Assembly (NCBI GenBank): GCA_004347865.1 | Contig: QNUZ01000041.1 | Span: forward strand, 1 to 12,188 | DNA from: Archaeoglobi archaeon | Lineage (GTDB): Archaea; Halobacteriota; Archaeoglobi; Archaeoglobales; Archaeoglobaceae | DNA length: 12,188 bases | Reading direction: 5' to 3' | Part shown: in pieces, positions 1 to 6,137 of the stretch | How the letters are laid out: each line of letters begins with the position of its first letter | Position numbering within the stretch: position 1 is the stretch's first letter | Translations under genes and position numbers: made by a program | The notes under the pieces: model-generated | Told to the model about the DNA's origin: nothing | The model's database searches: none | Seen by the model: the letters and a program-made list of their open reading frames with translations, nothing else

Positions 1-86
1 ATCCCCATCGTATTCCATACCACAGGTTGGACATTTGTAGATTCTACTTACACCTATTTGGGCAACATGCCCGTATCTATGGTAGA
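1..86 (-). pseudogene. TnpB C-terminal zinc-ribbon fragment, decayed (left edge)
   Basis: Read on the minus strand, this aligns without gaps to positions 12055-12140, the zinc-ribbon part of the tnpB at the right edge, with about nine differences that are mostly transitions. The readable protein is [20 protein letters not shown] and then CGMEYDGD. The first zinc knuckle CHRC has become YHRY, and the DRD of the RuvC III motif has become DGD, so a functional nuclease is not expected. Homology ends near position 86-95, where a second, oppositely oriented tnpB fragment begins. The downstream part leaves the window at position 1. Confidence 0.8.
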
Positions 87-91
87 ATTAG

Positions 92-238
92 GGAGAACAC
101 TATTTAAACCGGTACAGGCGATTGAAGTGCTCCGGATGCGGATTGGAAGAGGATAGAGATGTCATAGCCGTGAAGAACCTGCTCCGCAGGTGCCAGATGG
201 ATGTGGGCTTCGCGGAAGGGTACTTTCGCCCCCATTAA
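92..238 (+). pseudogene. TnpB C-terminal fragment of a second lineage
   Basis: The open frame from about 92 to the TAA at 236-238 contains KCSGCGLEEDRDVIAVKNLL, which is the second half of a TnpB zinc ribbon (CxxC) followed by the DRD motif of RuvC III and the usual helix. It then ends in a short tail. A TAG at 89-91 closes the frame upstream, so only the last ~48 residues survive and the first zinc knuckle is missing. The stretch at 216-245 (GGAAGGG ... TTAACCCCCG) loosely resembles the element right end seen at 9752-9826. This is an IS200/IS605-type fossil lying just upstream of the regulator promoter. Confidence 0.7.
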
Positions 239-249
239 CCCCCGTTAAA

Positions 250-260
250 ATTAAAAATAT
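250..260 (+). promoter_or_regulatory. TATA box of the winged-helix regulator gene
   Basis: The A/T-rich element TTAAAAATATT is centred about 25 nt before the ATG at 280. This is the spacing expected for a leaderless archaeal transcript, and no Shine-Dalgarno sequence precedes the ATG. Confidence 0.55.
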
Positions 261-279
261 TTGGAACAAGAGATACCTC

Positions 280-663
280 ATGGAGTTCAAATGCGATGAC
301 CACCTTAGATGCACACTCAAATGTGCCCTTGACTTGAGCTGCGTCGATCTTGAGGTCTATGTCGCGCTGCTCAAGAAAAATCCATCAACGATAGAGGAGA
401 TTTCTGAGCTCATCGGAAAGGACAAGAGCACCGTTTACAAGTCTCTTCAAAAATTGCTTGAGAAGGGTTTGGCTGAAAGGGACTACAGAATTCTGAGGGG
501 CGGGGGATACAGGTATCTTTACAAGCCAGTTCCATTTCGCGAATTCAAGGAGCAAATGTTAAGGGCCGTGGAAAACTGGAGCAGGACTCTGATGGAATCG
601 ATTTCCGAACTCGAGAAAATGGATAAAGCAAGGATTCAAAAGGCTTTGGAGTCGGTCCTATAA
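280..663 (+). CDS. TrmB-like winged-helix transcriptional regulator with an N-terminal cysteine cluster
   Basis: A 127-residue DNA-binding protein. Residues ~20-85 form a winged helix of the TrmB/MarR kind: helices from DLEVYVALLKK, a recognition helix around KDKSTVYKSLQKLLEKG, then a wing with RGGGYRYLYKP. Residues ~88-125 are predicted helical and could dimerise. Four cysteines at 5, 11, 15 and 21 (C-x5-C-x3-C-x5-C) lie before the DNA-binding fold and could bind a metal or sense redox state; that is inference. The ATG at 280 is chosen because a TATA box lies 25 nt upstream. A longer frame from 190 would begin inside the tnpB fossil. The gene overlaps the convergent histidine kinase gene by 6 nt. 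It lacks the sugar-binding domain of full-length TrmB. The target is unknown. Confidence 0.8.
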   Translation: MEFKCDDHLRCTLKCALDLSCVDLEVYVALLKKNPSTIEEISELIGKDKSTVYKSLQKLLEKGLAERDYRILRGGGYRYLYKPVPFREFKEQMLRAVENWSRTLMESISELEKMDKARIQKALESVL

Positions 664-1980
664 GGTTGGCAGCCTGATTTCGAAAATCGTGCCCGAAGGT
701 CTGTTGTCCCTTACCTCTATTTTACCTCCGTAAGCATTTATCAGCCATTTTGCGATGAAAAGCCCCATTCCGGTTCTATTTGTAGTAGAGAACCCCTTTT
801 CAAAGATCCTCAATTTTATCTCGTCTGGTATTCCCTTTCCGTTGTCTGAAATTCTGCAAATTGCCCATTTTCCATTTCTGAGCGTTTCAACAACGACCTT
901 CACATTTTCCCCTCCATGAATGAATGCGTTGCTCACTATGTTTTCCAGAACAATGCTCAAACCCTCGTTTGCGTAAACGAAAATGTCTTCCGCTTTTGCT
1001 TCGATTTTGTAGCGCTTGGAAAGATCTCTAATTATTTCGGCAATGTTTATCGGCTTCAGAATGTCAATCGCCGATTCCAGATTTCTGACGTCGGCGATGA
1101 GTCTGATGATGTAGTTGACCTTTTCCAGCGCTCTCGCTCTGAGATTTGGATCTTCAAGCTCGAGAGCCGCAGAGATCGTTGTCAGAGCATTGCCTATGTC
1201 GTGCCTCAAAATGCTGTTCAAGAGCGATAGGTATTCTGCCCTCCTTCCCAGCTCTGCATTCATCTCGTGGATAGCAGTCGTGTCCATAGCGGTTGCAGCA
1301 ATCGCAGGTTCACCGTTGTATGTTATCTTCGCTGCCCTTATTGTTAGCCATCTAACTTTACCATCTTTTCTGATGATCCTGAAGCTGTAAGTCTCGGGAT
1401 TTCTCTCCAAGCCTTCCTCCCCCCCGACACATTTTTTAGCGAGCTCTTTGTCCTCCGGATGGACTATGAACAATTCTTTTCCGATCATTTCATCCCTCGA
1501 GTATCCTGTGAACTCCTCAAATGCTTTATTAACGTAAGAAATTTTGCCCTTCTGCGTGATGCAGATTGGACTCAGACTTTCCTCGATCAGAGCTCTGTAA
1601 AACTCTTCCCGGTTTCTGAGCTCATTTTCCAATCTTTTCGCCCTTGTTACATCGATCCAGCTTCCGAGCGAGTACTTTTCCCCTCCAATCTCCAGTGGGG
1701 AAGCAAACCCCCACATCCACCTGATCTCACCGTTCTTTCGCACATATCTGGTCTCGTAAAAAACGGTCTCGCCTTTTATGGTCCTCTCCAAGTATTCTTT
1801 CGCCTTTTCCAATTCTTCTGGAATTGTTATTTTGAAAATATCCATTTTATACAATTCTTCCTTTGTATATCTGGTGGCTCTCTCAACTATATCGTTCACG
1901 TAGACAAATCTGCCCTCGCTGTCAAGTATGTAGACCCCGGCGAGCGTTTTGTCTAAGATCTCCTTCCAGTTCATTTTCAT
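658..1980 (-). CDS. Soluble PAS-PAS sensor histidine kinase
   Basis: A cytoplasmic sensor kinase of 440 residues with no membrane segment. PAS domain 1 spans ~8-110 (AGVYILDSEGRFVYVND) with a PAC-like end, and PAS domain 2 spans ~122-235 (ESLSPICITQKGKISYVNKA). The phosphoacceptor helix has H260 in RHDIGN. The ATPase domain has an N box at ENIVSNAFIH (N350), a G1 box DNGKG at 379-383 and a G2 box GMGLF at 404-408. The frame is open up to an ATG at 2001, but the only TATA box (2008-2016) lies 11 nt from that codon and 32 nt from the ATG at 1980, so 1980 is preferred. No receiver-domain protein is in the window. The stop TAG overlaps the end of the convergent regulator gene. The ligand is unknown. 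Confidence 0.9.
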   Translation of the reverse strand: MKMNWKEILDKTLAGVYILDSEGRFVYVNDIVERATRYTKEELYKMDIFKITIPEELEKAKEYLERTIKGETVFYETRYVRKNGEIRWMWGFASPLEIGGEKYSLGSWIDVTRAKRLENELRNREEFYRALIEESLSPICITQKGKISYVNKAFEEFTGYSRDEMIGKELFIVHPEDKELAKKCVGGEEGLERNPETYSFRIIRKDGKVRWLTIRAAKITYNGEPAIAATAMDTTAIHEMNAELGRRAEYLSLLNSILRHDIGNALTTISAALELEDPNLRARALEKVNYIIRLIADVRNLESAIDILKPINIAEIIRDLSKRYKIEAKAEDIFVYANEGLSIVLENIVSNAFIHGGENVKVVVETLRNGKWAICRISDNGKGIPDEIKLRIFEKGFSTTNRTGMGLFIAKWLINAYGGKIEVRDNRPSGTIFEIRLPTL

Positions 1981-2007
1981 TAGCGTCGAGAATTTGTCCA
2001 TTATCCA

Positions 2008-2016
2008 TTATTTAAA
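2008..2016 (-). promoter_or_regulatory. TATA box of the histidine kinase gene
   Basis: On the minus strand the sequence reads TTTAAATAA, preceded by five A residues. A start about 25 nt downstream would fall near 1986, which excludes the ATG at 2001 and favours the ATG at 1980. Confidence 0.5.
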
Positions 2017-2032
2017 TTTTTCGATGAAAAAA
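2017..2032 (-). terminator. Oligo-T terminator of the geranylgeranyl reductase gene
   Basis: Directly after the TGA stop (2033-2035) the minus strand has six T residues (2027-2032), then CATCG and five A residues. This gives a short A/T hairpin plus a U run, in keeping with archaeal oligo-U termination. Confidence 0.45.
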
Positions 2033-3199
2033 TCAGGAAAAGAAGTCCTTTAGAACCTCTATGAGGCTGGGATTTGTTTTTAGAAGTTCCATTATTATGG
2101 CCTGAACACTCATCTCCTCTATCTTCTTCCCCGAAATGCTTCTCGCAAGCCTGTTCAGAGTTGCATCGTCGAGCTTCAGGAAAAATTCCTGCAGCTTTTT
2201 ATTCCTCCTGAGCTTTAATCCGAAATCCGACTTCCAGCGCTCGTCATATCTCCTCAGAAATCCCGCCGAGTAATCTTTAGCCTCTACTGCTTCTGCGGCC
2301 ACTACCCCGGCATGATATCCGGCGGCAAGAGCGTTTGCAATTCCCCCGCCTGTGATGGGATCGGAATGGTAAGCCGCGTCACCGCAGAGCATTATGTTGT
2401 CAGTCACAGCAGTGCTGATTTCTCCGTAAACAGGCACAGCCCCAGCAACGAATTCGACTATTTTACCTCTTACCCCGACTTTCTCTATGAACCTGTCGAG
2501 GTACTGTTTTGCAGGCATTTTTGCAAGCGAGGGCAGAATCCCGATCCCAACGTTAGCGCTTTTATCCCCCTTCGGAAATATCCATGCGTAGCCTCCGGGG
2601 GCCAAATCGTTTCCCAGATAGAAGTAGGTGTATTTTTCGTCAATATCGATCCCCGAAATCAGATACTGAGCGCAGCTTTCTATTTCGCTCATCTTAAGCG
2701 TTTTAATGATCCCGGCCTCCCTTCCAATTCTGCTCTCAACTCCGTCGGCTCCGATGAGAATCTTTGTCTCCACTTCCCAGTCCTCACCGAGTCTCCTGAG
2801 CTTCACCTTCAAACCCCCTTCCGTTCTCTCGAAGCCCAAGGCCGTAGTCTTAACGAATACCTCTGCTCCGGCTTTTGCCGCTAGCCTTGCAAGATGTCTG
2901 TCGAAGATCTTTCGTTCCAGAACGAATCCAACTTCATTTCCCGCCATCTCTTCGGCCAAAACCACTTCAGTCATGTCCGGAGCGTAGATCTTTGCTCCAA
3001 CAACCTCCGCTGCAATCCACTTCCTGTCTATCTCAACAAATCTACTCAAGGAGTCCTTGCTAATCCCCTCCGCACACCTCACCGGGGTCCCTATCTCCTG
3101 CCTTTTTTCAACCAGAAGCACGCTTAATCCTTTTTCAGCTGCGGTCTTTGCGGCCATGCTTCCCGCAGGACCGGCACCGACAACGACGACGTCGAACAT
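2033..3199 (-). CDS. Geranylgeranyl reductase (digeranylgeranylglycerophospholipid reductase), flavoprotein
   Basis: An FAD-dependent enzyme of 388 residues that saturates the isoprenoid double bonds of archaeal membrane lipids. Visible motifs are the N-terminal dinucleotide fold [14 protein letters not shown] (GxGxxG at 8-13), the conserved [10 protein letters not shown] at 37-46, the GGR-type motif [11 protein letters not shown] at 201-211 and the FAD motif [16 protein letters not shown] at 272-286. The length suits the family. The start is the ATG at 3197-3199, since a strong GGAGGTG lies 5 nt upstream and the flavin fold begins right there. The frame stays open 20 codons further, but that stretch overlaps the ferredoxin gene. 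The ferredoxin gene ends 2 nt before the start, which suggests translational coupling. In Methanosarcina acetivorans a GGR also works with a neighbouring ferredoxin. Confidence 0.93.
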   Translation of the reverse strand: MFDVVVVGAGPAGSMAAKTAAEKGLSVLLVEKRQEIGTPVRCAEGISKDSLSRFVEIDRKWIAAEVVGAKIYAPDMTEVVLAEEMAGNEVGFVLERKIFDRHLARLAAKAGAEVFVKTTALGFERTEGGLKVKLRRLGEDWEVETKILIGADGVESRIGREAGIIKTLKMSEIESCAQYLISGIDIDEKYTYFYLGNDLAPGGYAWIFPKGDKSANVGIGILPSLAKMPAKQYLDRFIEKVGVRGKIVEFVAGAVPVYGEISTAVTDNIMLCGDAAYHSDPITGGGIANALAAGYHAGVVAAEAVEAKDYSAGFLRRYDERWKSDFGLKLRRNKKLQEFFLKLDDATLNRLARSISGKKIEEMSVQAIIMELLKTNPSLIEVLKDFFS

Positions 3200-3201
3200 C
3201 G

Positions 3202-3384
3202 TTACACCTCCATCAAGCTCAGTGCACCCATAGGACATGTCCTGACGCAGATTCCGCAACCGTTGCAGTTATCCTTGATCTCGAGGTAGGTCTCTATGAG
3301 TTCGTTAGCGTTCAGATTGCAAACAGCAACACATGCACCACAGTAAGCACACTTCCTGCGATCAACCACAGCTTTTTTGGGCAT
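3202..3384 (-). CDS. 2[4Fe-4S] ferredoxin, partner of the geranylgeranyl reductase
   Basis: A 60-residue bacterial-type ferredoxin. Cluster motif I is [11 protein letters not shown] (residues 12-22), followed by N instead of the usual P. Motif II is [12 protein letters not shown] (40-51). The protein begins [12 protein letters not shown], typical for short archaeal ferredoxins. The ATG at 3382-3384 is used because an upstream in-frame ATG at 3492 would add 36 unrelated residues inside the symporter gene. There is no Shine-Dalgarno before the ATG, only seven T residues. A weak AT-rich element near 3402-3410 could be a leaderless promoter, or the gene may be read from the symporter transcript. 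The stop TAA lies 2 nt before the reductase ATG, so electron delivery to that flavoenzyme is the likely job (inference from adjacency and the Methanosarcina precedent). Confidence 0.88.
   Translation of the reverse strand: MPKKAVVDRRKCAYCGACVAVCNLNANELIETYLEIKDNCNGCGICVRTCPMGALSLMEV
3205..3211 (-). promoter_or_regulatory. Shine-Dalgarno of the geranylgeranyl reductase gene
   Basis: GGAGGTG on the minus strand lies 5 nt before the ATG at 3199, inside the last codons of the ferredoxin gene. It decides the reductase start. Confidence 0.8.
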
Positions 3385-3413
3385 AAAAAAAGTATGGGTT
3401 TTGAATATGATCT

Positions 3414-4910
3414 TTACCCTTTGCTCTTCCAAGTTCCGATCTTGCTGAAAGCGAAATACGCTATACCACAGCCTATAAAGGTTGCCCACCACCAGTTACC
3501 CCAGCCCCACTGGGCCACAGTGTAGACGTAGTAACCTCCAAGCGCGGTCATGACAAATCCGTAGATCATGCAGGCTGCTGCACCGAGCTTGTGAGCTCCT
3601 TTCCAGAAAAGTGATACTGCAAGAGTGTAGAAGAATATGCAGCCAAGCCCAACCGCTGCACCGGCCATGAGGTAAGCAAGCAGATCTGGTGGGCGGAGAA
3701 TTACCCAGATGATCGGGATCAGGCTGAACAGAATCGTAAGAACTCTTGCCGTGTTTAGAAGCGCTTTATCACTCAGATTCGGCTTCAGGAGCTGAATCAC
3801 ATCTCTTGTGAGGCTCCCTGACATAACCATTACCATCCCCGCAAGCGTTGAGATCGCTGCAGCAAAAACAGCTGCAACGTAAAATCCCGATATTGGGGCT
3901 CCAAGGGCTAAAGCGACCATTGGTCCAGCCGCATCCTGCTTAGCTGTAGCGATATTGAACAGCTCTGCATGAAAACGGGCCCTTGCTGAAAGTCCTGTAA
4001 GCAGATTGAACCATGGAACCGATGCGGTGATGAATACAACAATGGTCATGATCGTCAGATCCCTTTTGGTGATCTTTCTGAGTCCGATGAAGCGCGCAAC
4101 GTTATGCGGGAATCCGGCAGCCATGGTCACAAACAAACCGAGGGTCGCTGTGAGTCCGATGAGATCTGCAGCGAACTGAAGATTCGGTTTCGCCGCGAGA
4201 TCGGGTCTAAGAGGTTCAATCAGCTTCGGATCCTGCTGGGCCAGGGCTAGATTCAAACCTTCCACTCCCCCCACCATTGCGAGAGCCAGTATGCCCAGAA
4301 GGGTGCAGGCAAAGAATATGAATATGCCCTGAATTGCCAGCGCCCACTGGGTGCCTGTGTATCCTCCAACTGCCATGTAAACCGCCATTACAATTGCAGA
4401 AACCAATATAGAGAGCTCCCATGAAGTGCCTGTAACCACGTGCCATGCCGTCGCTGCGGCCTTGTACTGCCCAACGCAGTAAACGAGCAGAAGAACTATG
4501 TAGATCGCGCATGCCAAGGCTGCTATACCCCTGCTGTTGTAGATAGCCCCCACGAGCTGGGGAACTGTTGTGGCCTTCATCTGCTCGAATCTGTTTCTAA
4601 GCTTCGGCCCAAAGATTGCAACGGTTGGTATTATTCCAACGAGTGTCCAGACTCCAGCAAGCCACATTCCGGACCATCCGAAGGTATAAACGATTCCCAT
4701 TAGGCCTAAACATGCCCAGCCACTGAGCCAAGTTGCTGTCAGTGCCAAACCTGTGACAATGGGTCCGAAGTTTCTGCTTCCTACAAGCCAACTGTTGAAG
4801 GTTTCACTTTTCTTTTTCGACATGAAGCCAACCGCAACGCTCAATCCGAGCAGGATGACTAAAAAGGCTGTAGAAAAGATAAAATCCATGGTACTCGGCT
4901 GGAGCAACAT
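3414..4910 (-). CDS. SSS-family sodium/solute symporter
   Basis: A 498-residue polytopic membrane protein of the solute:sodium symporter family, with about 13 hydrophobic segments from residue ~8 to ~490. Family features include the early SETFNSWLVGSRNFGP, then LTATWLSGWACLGL, VGGYTGTQWALAIQG and, late, AAAISTLAGMVMVMSGSLTRDV, which corresponds to the sodium-site helix region. The pattern recalls acetate (ActP-like), proline or pantothenate carriers; the sequence alone does not fix the substrate. The ATG at 4910 is chosen over the internal ATG at 4889 because GGAGGG at 4916-4921 lies 5 nt upstream. The gene follows a 30-codon membrane-protein gene by a single base, so the two are surely co-translated. 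The ferredoxin gene follows after 29 nt. A monocarboxylate such as acetate would suit an archaeoglobal lifestyle, but this is a guess. Confidence 0.9.
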   Translation of the reverse strand: MLLQPSTMDFIFSTAFLVILLGLSVAVGFMSKKKSETFNSWLVGSRNFGPIVTGLALTATWLSGWACLGLMGIVYTFGWSGMWLAGVWTLVGIIPTVAIFGPKLRNRFEQMKATTVPQLVGAIYNSRGIAALACAIYIVLLLVYCVGQYKAAATAWHVVTGTSWELSILVSAIVMAVYMAVGGYTGTQWALAIQGIFIFFACTLLGILALAMVGGVEGLNLALAQQDPKLIEPLRPDLAAKPNLQFAADLIGLTATLGLFVTMAAGFPHNVARFIGLRKITKRDLTIMTIVVFITASVPWFNLLTGLSARARFHAELFNIATAKQDAAGPMVALALGAPISGFYVAAVFAAAISTLAGMVMVMSGSLTRDVIQLLKPNLSDKALLNTARVLTILFSLIPIIWVILRPPDLLAYLMAGAAVGLGCIFFYTLAVSLFWKGAHKLGAAACMIYGFVMTALGGYYVYTVAQWGWGNWWWATFIGCGIAYFAFSKIGTWKSKG

Positions 4911-4911
4911 C

Positions 4912-5004
4912 CTATCCCTCCGGCCTAGCCAAAGCCAGGCTTATTGCTGTAACTACAATGCTCAGCACCACCACAAGAATGAAGCAAGTCCACGCGTCGA
5001 ACAT
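4912..5004 (-). CDS. Tiny single-helix membrane protein, probable symporter accessory subunit
   Basis: An unannotated-size gene of 30 codons plus TAG: it begins MFDAWTCFILVVV, continues with hydrophobic residues to about position 26 and ends LARPEG. This gives a short N-terminus with D3 and W5, one hydrophobic helix of ~20 residues (7-26) and a positive then acidic tail. The ATG (5002-5004) lies about 27 nt from a TATA box at 5027-5036 and is therefore probably leaderless. Its own last codons carry GGAGGG, the ribosome-binding site of the symporter gene, whose ATG starts one base after the TAG. Small helical subunits encoded just before SSS carriers are known (DUF4212/DUF485-type proteins, and families named symporter small accessory protein). 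Membership in one of these is inference. Confidence 0.75.
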   Translation of the reverse strand: MFDAWTCFILVVVLSIVVTAISLALARPEG

Positions 5005-5026
5005 GTGTTCATCGTGAGGAGACAAG

Positions 5027-5036
5027 AATTTAAATT
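5027..5036 (-). promoter_or_regulatory. TATA box of the small-protein/symporter operon
   Basis: AATTTAAATT on the minus strand, preceded by the BRE-like CACAA, is centred about 27 nt from the ATG at 5004. It is the only good promoter element upstream of the operon. Confidence 0.6.
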
Positions 5037-5045
5037 TTGTGCTAC

Positions 5046-5093
5046 ACATAGCCAAGACACAATCATTTTTTTGTAAAATTTAGTAGGCTATGT
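5046..5093. repeat. Inverted repeat between divergent promoters
   Basis: ACATAGCC at 5046-5053 and GGCTATGT at 5086-5093 are exact reverse complements separated by 32 nt, with a T7 run (5066-5072) between them. The repeat sits between the symporter-operon promoter and the nucleotidyltransferase promoter, so it may be a regulator-binding pair. An 8-nt match of this kind can also arise by chance. Confidence 0.35.
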
Positions 5094-5110
5094 TACGAAA
5101 TTCCGACAAT

Positions 5111-5118
5111 TATTTATT
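5111..5118 (+). promoter_or_regulatory. TATA box of the nucleotidyltransferase/radical SAM operon
   Basis: TATTTATT is centred 27-28 nt before the ATG at 5142, with no plus-strand Shine-Dalgarno between them, indicating a leaderless start. The rest of the 137-nt gap from 5005 holds the opposing promoter and an inverted repeat. Confidence 0.55.
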
Positions 5119-5141
5119 TTCATACCTCCTGATTTTCTGCA

Positions 5142-6137
5142 ATGAAAGCAGTTATAATGGCCGGGGGGTATGCAACGAGGCTCTGGCCAATAACGAAGGC
5201 AAGAGCAAAACCCTTACTCCCCCTTGGGAGCAAGAAGATAATAGACTTCGTTTACGAGAAATTAGTAGACTTTGACATCCCTATAATACTGTCAACAAAC
5301 AAAAGGTTCGAAGAAGACTTCAGGGAATGGTCTAAAGGGAGAAAGATCCAGATAATTGCTGAGAACACGAGAAACGAGGAGGAAAAACTGGGTGCTGTTA
5401 GAGCTCTGGCCGAAATTGCGAAAAACATAAAGGAAGACATGCTGGTAGTTGCGGGCGATAATGTTTTCTCTTTCTCAATAAAGGACCTTTACAAAAAATT
5501 TGAGGAGCTCAGAAAGCCACTGGTAGCCCTATACGACGTCGGAGATTTCGAGTTGGCCAAGAGATACGGAGTTGCAGAACTCGAGGGAGAAAGGATCGTA
5601 AGGTTCTACGAAAAGCCTGAAAAGCCGCCTTCCACCTTGATAGGCATAGGACTTTACCTGATTCCCAAAAGAGGGATTGAAATTCTCCTAGAATACGTTG
5701 AAAACACAAAAAGGAGCGACAACCTTGGAGACTTCATAAGCTATCTCTGCCAGAAGGAGGAGGTCTACGGGTATCCTTTTAACGGAAGCTGGTATGATGT
5801 TGGAAATCCCGATTCGTACATTGAGGCTTTCAAGAGCTACACGGATCACTATGTGGACAGATCGGCGGAAATAGAGAGGTCTGTCAAGATAATTGAACCC
5901 GTAGTAATCGGGAAAGGGGCCAAGATCAGCGGAAGAAGCATAATCGGGCCCTACACATTCATCGGAGAGGGCTGCAAAGTCGAGTCTTCAGATGTGAGCG
6001 AGAGCATAGTATTCGAAAACACAACCCTTTCCAAAGTGAGACTCTGGAGAAGTATAGTAGACGACAAATGCGAAATTCGAAACATACAGCTCACAGCTTC
6101 GATCATAGGAGGTAATGCAAAGATTCAGGGCGGATGA
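5142..6137 (+). CDS. Sugar-1-phosphate nucleotidyltransferase with C-terminal left-handed beta-helix
   Basis: A 331-residue enzyme that would couple a sugar 1-phosphate to a nucleoside triphosphate, supplying NDP-sugars for glycans or glycoproteins. The catalytic domain spans ~1-235: the signature MKAVIMAGGYATRLWPITKA with the lysine-containing KPLLPLG, the metal-site AGDN at 104-107, YEKP at 156-159, and WYDVGNPDSYIEAF at 217-230, as in RmlA and mannose-1-phosphate guanylyltransferases. Residues ~240-325 carry hexapeptide-like repeats (PVVIGKGAKIS, IIGPYTFIGEGC) of a left-handed beta-helix. The sugar and base cannot be read from the sequence. The glycine loop is GGYATR rather than the common GxGTR. 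The start is set by a TATA box 27 nt upstream. The last 4 nt overlap the radical SAM gene (ATGA). Confidence 0.88.
   Translation: MKAVIMAGGYATRLWPITKARAKPLLPLGSKKIIDFVYEKLVDFDIPIILSTNKRFEEDFREWSKGRKIQIIAENTRNEEEKLGAVRALAEIAKNIKEDMLVVAGDNVFSFSIKDLYKKFEELRKPLVALYDVGDFELAKRYGVAELEGERIVRFYEKPEKPPSTLIGIGLYLIPKRGIEILLEYVENTKRSDNLGDFISYLCQKEEVYGYPFNGSWYDVGNPDSYIEAFKSYTDHYVDRSAEIERSVKIIEPVVIGKGAKISGRSIIGPYTFIGEGCKVESSDVSESIVFENTTLSKVRLWRSIVDDKCEIRNIQLTASIIGGNAKIQGG

Noticed and set aside
190..279. Longer N-terminus for the TrmB-like regulator, starting at 190
   Set aside because: Those 30 codons lie in the tnpB fossil on a different frame and precede the TATA box at 250-260.
1411..1432. Short C-rich and T-rich stretches within genes as terminators or repeats
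   Set aside because: They lie within well-supported coding sequence and have no matching arms or second copies.
1459..1956. 165-codon open frame on the plus strand inside the kinase gene
   Set aside because: It is a shadow of the minus-strand histidine kinase, with no promoter or ribosome-binding site and no recognisable domain.
3385..3492. Extended ferredoxin with 36 more N-terminal residues
   Set aside because: The extra residues come from symporter coding sequence read in another frame and do not resemble a ferredoxin. The ATG at 3384 gives the usual length.
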